The notes below the pieces were generated by a model, which had not been told where the DNA came from, searched no databases, and saw nothing but the letters and a program-made list of their open reading frames with translations. DNA of 10,097 nucleotides from an uncultured Chloroflexota bacterium (GTDB lineage Bacteria > Chloroflexota > Chloroflexia > Chloroflexales > Roseiflexaceae): positions 1 through 10,097 of the forward strand of contig CAIQIY010000148.1 of assembly GCA_903871975.1 (NCBI GenBank), in the 5' to 3' direction. The translations under genes and the position numbers were made by a program. Shown piece by piece: positions 8,166-10,097 of this stretch; position 1 is the stretch's first letter; every line of letters starts with the position of its first letter.

Positions 8166-9374
8166 ATGCACCTATCACGCTCGACTCCCTCGACGCTGCA
8201 CCTGGCGTTGGTGCTGGGGACGCTCACGGCATTCGGGCCGCTCTCGATCGACCTGTATCTGCCGGGGCTCCCGGGCATCGCCCGTGATCTGCGGGCCAGC
8301 GATGCCCTGATCCAGAGCACGCTGGCGACGTTCGTCGCCGGCATGGCGCTGGGCCAGCTGGTGCATGGCCCGCTGTCGGATCGCTTCGGCCGCCGCCTGC
8401 CATTGCTGATCGGCAGCATCATCTACACGCTGGCGTCGGCTGCCTGTGCGCTGGCTCCCGATGCGACCACGCTGGTGGTGCTGCGCTTCGTCCAGGCGCT
8501 CGGCGGCAGCGCCGGCGTGGTCGTCTCGCGCTCAGTGGTGCGCGATCTGTTCAATGCCCGCGAGTCGGCGCGCATGTTCTCCATCCTGATGCTGGTGTCA
8601 GGCCTCGCACCGATCACCGCGCCGCTGATCGGCGGTCAGATCCTGCAGGTGGCCGATTGGCGCGCACTCTTCTGGGTGCTGACCGGCTTCGGTGTCGTGA
8701 CGATTGCGCTGGTGCTGGGCATGCTGCCCGAGACGCTGCCGGGCGCGCGACGAATCGCGCGCGCACCAGTGGACGTGCTCCTCGGCTATGGTGACATTGC
8801 CCGCGACCGGCAGTTTGTCGGCATGGCGCTCACGGGCGCCGGCGCATTTGCTGCGATGTTCGCCTACATCAGCGCGTCGCCGTTCGTCTTCATCGAGCTC
8901 TACGGCGTGTCGCCACAACACTATGGCTGGATCTTTGGCGGCAACGCACTGGGCTTGGTGATTGCGTCGCAGCTCAATCGGCATCTGTTGCGCCGGCACC
9001 GGCCCGAAGCCATCCTGCGGGTTGGCCTCGGCCTGAGCACGATCGCTGCGCTCGCGTTTCTGGGTGTGATGTGGCTGCGCCCGGGCGAACTGGCCCTGCT
9101 GCTGCCGCCACTCTTCTTCGTCGTCGCGATGGTTGGCATCGCCGGGCCGAACACCACCGCGATCGCGCTCGGCGCCTACGCGACCCGGTCAGGCAGCGCG
9201 TCGGCGTTGCTCGGGACGCTGCAGTTCATCGTTGGTGCTGTCGCGGCCGCGCTGGTGGGCGTGCTCGCCGATGGCACCGGCCGGCCGATGGCGCTGGTGA
9301 TGGCGGGTGCAGCAGCCTTCGCGTTCTGCTGCTTCGTGATCGCCGTGCGCCAGCCGCCCGCTGCTGCTGCGTGA
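8166..9374 (+). CDS. Bcr/CflA-type multidrug efflux MFS transporter
   Basis: A 402-residue inner-membrane protein whose hydrophobic segments fit the 12-helix major facilitator fold. It resembles the Bcr/CflA drug:H+ antiporter group. LSIDLYLP (26-33) carries the acidic residue in helix 1 typical of that group. The motif A loop GQLVHGPLSDRFGRR is at 63-77. VLRFVQALGGSAG (105-117) matches motif B with its helix-4 arginine, and MLVSGLAPITAPLIGG (142-157) matches the antiporter motif C. Length is normal for the family. Known members export bicyclomycin, chloramphenicol, sulfonamides or cysteine, but the substrate cannot be read here. GGGAAGG (8153-8159) lies six bases before the ATG. It follows the flavoprotein gene by 101 bases and may share its transcript. 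The gene ends with codons for a short Ala-rich tail and converges on the acetyltransferase gene. Confidence 0.92.
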   Translation: MHLSRSTPSTLHLALVLGTLTAFGPLSIDLYLPGLPGIARDLRASDALIQSTLATFVAGMALGQLVHGPLSDRFGRRLPLLIGSIIYTLASAACALAPDATTLVVLRFVQALGGSAGVVVSRSVVRDLFNARESARMFSILMLVSGLAPITAPLIGGQILQVADWRALFWVLTGFGVVTIALVLGMLPETLPGARRIARAPVDVLLGYGDIARDRQFVGMALTGAGAFAAMFAYISASPFVFIELYGVSPQHYGWIFGGNALGLVIASQLNRHLLRRHRPEAILRVGLGLSTIAALAFLGVMWLRPGELALLLPPLFFVVAMVGIAGPNTTAIALGAYATRSGSASALLGTLQFIVGAVAAALVGVLADGTGRPMALVMAGAAAFAFCCFVIAVRQPPAAAA

Positions 9375-9378
9375 TGGT

Positions 9379-9436
9379 TGCCGACGCCTGGTGGCGGCAT
9401 GTGCTGCCCGCCGTCGGCCATGCCGCCGTGTCGGCA
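9379..9436. terminator. Nested inverted repeat between convergent genes, candidate bidirectional terminator
   Basis: The 74-base gap between two gene ends holds a perfect 9-bp stem, GGCGGCATG (9393-9401) with CATGCCGCC (9419-9427), which two G-U pairs can extend. It is nested inside a 7-bp stem, TGCCGAC (9379-9385) with GTCGGCA (9430-9436). Position between convergent stops fits transcription termination in both directions. No T-run follows on either strand, so it is not a standard intrinsic terminator. Confidence 0.5.
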
Positions 9437-9448
9437 GATTGCAACGAT

Positions 9449-9880
9449 TCAGCCCTCGCTCACACGACGATGCGGTGTGACGACGTACAGGCCGCCGGTG
9501 CCCGGATGGACCTGGAACCCAAATTGCTGGTACAGCTGCATCGCCTGCTCGGTGGCGAACAATCCGACGAAGACCGGTGGGCTGGTCTGCTGCTCGATCT
9601 GCTCGAGCAACCGGTCGACGATGCGATGCGCCAGGCCGCGGTGTTGGTGCGCGGGATGGACGATGACATCCTGGACATAACAGTACAACGCCGCATCGCC
9701 GACCACGCGGCCCATCGCGACGGTCACGCCATCGTACTGGGCGACCGCGCCGAACGGGCTGTTCTGCAGGGCACGCGGCACTGCTGGCCAGTTGATCAGC
9801 GCCTCCCAACACACGGCGTGACACAGCACCCGATACTCAGCGTCTGTGGGTAGCCGATCAATGAGGTGATACTCGTCCAT
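9449..9880 (-). CDS. GNAT family N-acetyltransferase
   Basis: A 143-residue cytoplasmic protein of the GCN5-related acetyltransferase fold, which moves an acetyl group from acetyl-CoA to an amine. The core strand and pyrophosphate loop read VQDVIVHPAHQHRGLAHRIV (69-88), with the Q-x-x-G-x-A loop at 79-84. The C-terminal YQQFGF (117-122) matches the usual family ending before the last strands. The whole protein is essentially the single domain. The substrate is not predictable; it could be a small amine, an antibiotic or a protein terminus. The frame is open to an ATG at 9926-9928, but the ATG at 9878-9880 is preferred. The predicted transcript starts near 9928, AGGTG (9885-9889) precedes 9880, and the family similarity begins just after it. 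The gene converges on the transporter and has its own promoter. Confidence 0.87.
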   Translation of the reverse strand: MDEYHLIDRLPTDAEYRVLCHAVCWEALINWPAVPRALQNSPFGAVAQYDGVTVAMGRVVGDAALYCYVQDVIVHPAHQHRGLAHRIVDRLLEQIEQQTSPPVFVGLFATEQAMQLYQQFGFQVHPGTGGLYVVTPHRRVSEG

Positions 9881-9901
9881 GGCACACCTGTCGTGTGGTG
9901 A

Positions 9902-9918
9902 GCGCCGACGTTCGGCGC
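9902..9918 (-). promoter_or_regulatory. 7-bp hairpin or operator dyad in the acetyltransferase leader
   Basis: GCGCCGA (9902-9908) and TCGGCGC (9912-9918) are perfect inverted repeats around a 3-base centre. If transcription starts near 9928, the dyad lies about 10-26 bases into the leader, upstream of the ribosome binding site. It could be a repressor operator or an RNA hairpin. Confidence 0.4.
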
Positions 9919-9934
9919 ACCGCAGCACGCGTCA

Positions 9935-9940
9935 AGTATA
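9935..9940 (-). promoter_or_regulatory. Candidate -10 box of the acetyltransferase gene
   Basis: TATACT on the minus strand, preceded by TTG. No good -35 is seen at 16-18 bases (GCAACC at 9958-9963 for 17). Predicted start of transcription is near 9928, 48 bases before the chosen ATG. Confidence 0.5.
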
Positions 9941-10041
9941 CAACGCCTGATGATGGCGGTTGCCATGCCACCGACATACCCCGCCGATGCTGGTGGCCGG
10001 AGCCCGCGTGCGTGGGCAGGGATGGCGTGTGCCACACGGAA

Positions 10042-10097
10042 TCAACGCACGGGCTTCCCGGAGACGAGCGCCACGCTGATCAGGCGCACGCCGAGCC
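10042..10097 (-). CDS. Possible C-terminus of a gene cut by the right edge
   Basis: On the minus strand one frame enters from the right edge and ends at a TGA (10042-10044), giving LGVRLISVALVSGKPVR. Sixteen of these 17 codons end in G or C, and the alternation of hydrophobic residues suggests a beta strand, so it could be a real protein end. With only 17 residues no family can be named. A plus-strand frame from ATG 10022 also shows G/C-ending codons, so the call is tentative. Confidence 0.3.
   Translation of the reverse strand, partial: LGVRLISVALVSGKPVR

Noticed and set aside
9071..9853. 260-codon plus-strand frame spanning the transporter end and the acetyltransferase antisense
   Set aside because: It overlaps two recognised genes in other frames, and its composition looks like a shadow frame.

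Overview
The window is GC-rich bacterial DNA whose codons mostly end in G or C. Genes are tightly packed, Shine-Dalgarno sites are clear, and three candidate promoters have good -10 boxes but poor -35 boxes. The gene families, especially a membrane-anchored PP2C-like protein beside zwf, suggest a member of the Chloroflexota. That assignment is an inference from gene style; no rRNA or other marker gene is present.

Left part (1-3321, minus strand). A two-gene unit reads leftwards. It starts with an 860-residue protein made of a PP2C-like domain lacking the usual metal-binding motifs, one membrane helix, a helical stalk and a probable beta-propeller. Twenty bases further on comes glucose-6-phosphate dehydrogenase (zwf), cut by the left edge after 239 codons. 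An extended -10 promoter (3355-3360) drives the pair.

Divergent intergenic region (3322-3653). It holds two outward-facing promoters and, between them, a cluster of perfect dyads that are candidate operators or small-RNA elements.

Middle and right part (3654-9374, plus strand). Five genes follow in one direction: a small DUF6624-like protein, a canonical acyl-CoA dehydrogenase, a DUF2891 protein, a second acyl-CoA dehydrogenase-fold protein without the usual catalytic glutamate, and a Bcr/CflA-type drug efflux transporter. A 373-base stretch without a convincing gene splits the row between the first dehydrogenase and DUF2891. DUF2891 and the second dehydrogenase are only 20 bases apart, so they are probably co-transcribed. 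A shared pathway is possible but not shown by the sequence.

Right edge (9375-10097). The transporter converges on a GNAT acetyltransferase on the minus strand, and a nested inverted repeat lies between them. The acetyltransferase has its own promoter and a 7-bp hairpin in its leader. The last 56 bases may hold the C-terminus of another minus-strand gene.

No tRNA, rRNA, CRISPR array, insertion sequence or prophage gene was seen. The most unusual items are the receptor-like pseudophosphatase next to zwf, and DUF2891 placed between two unlike acyl-CoA dehydrogenase-fold proteins.
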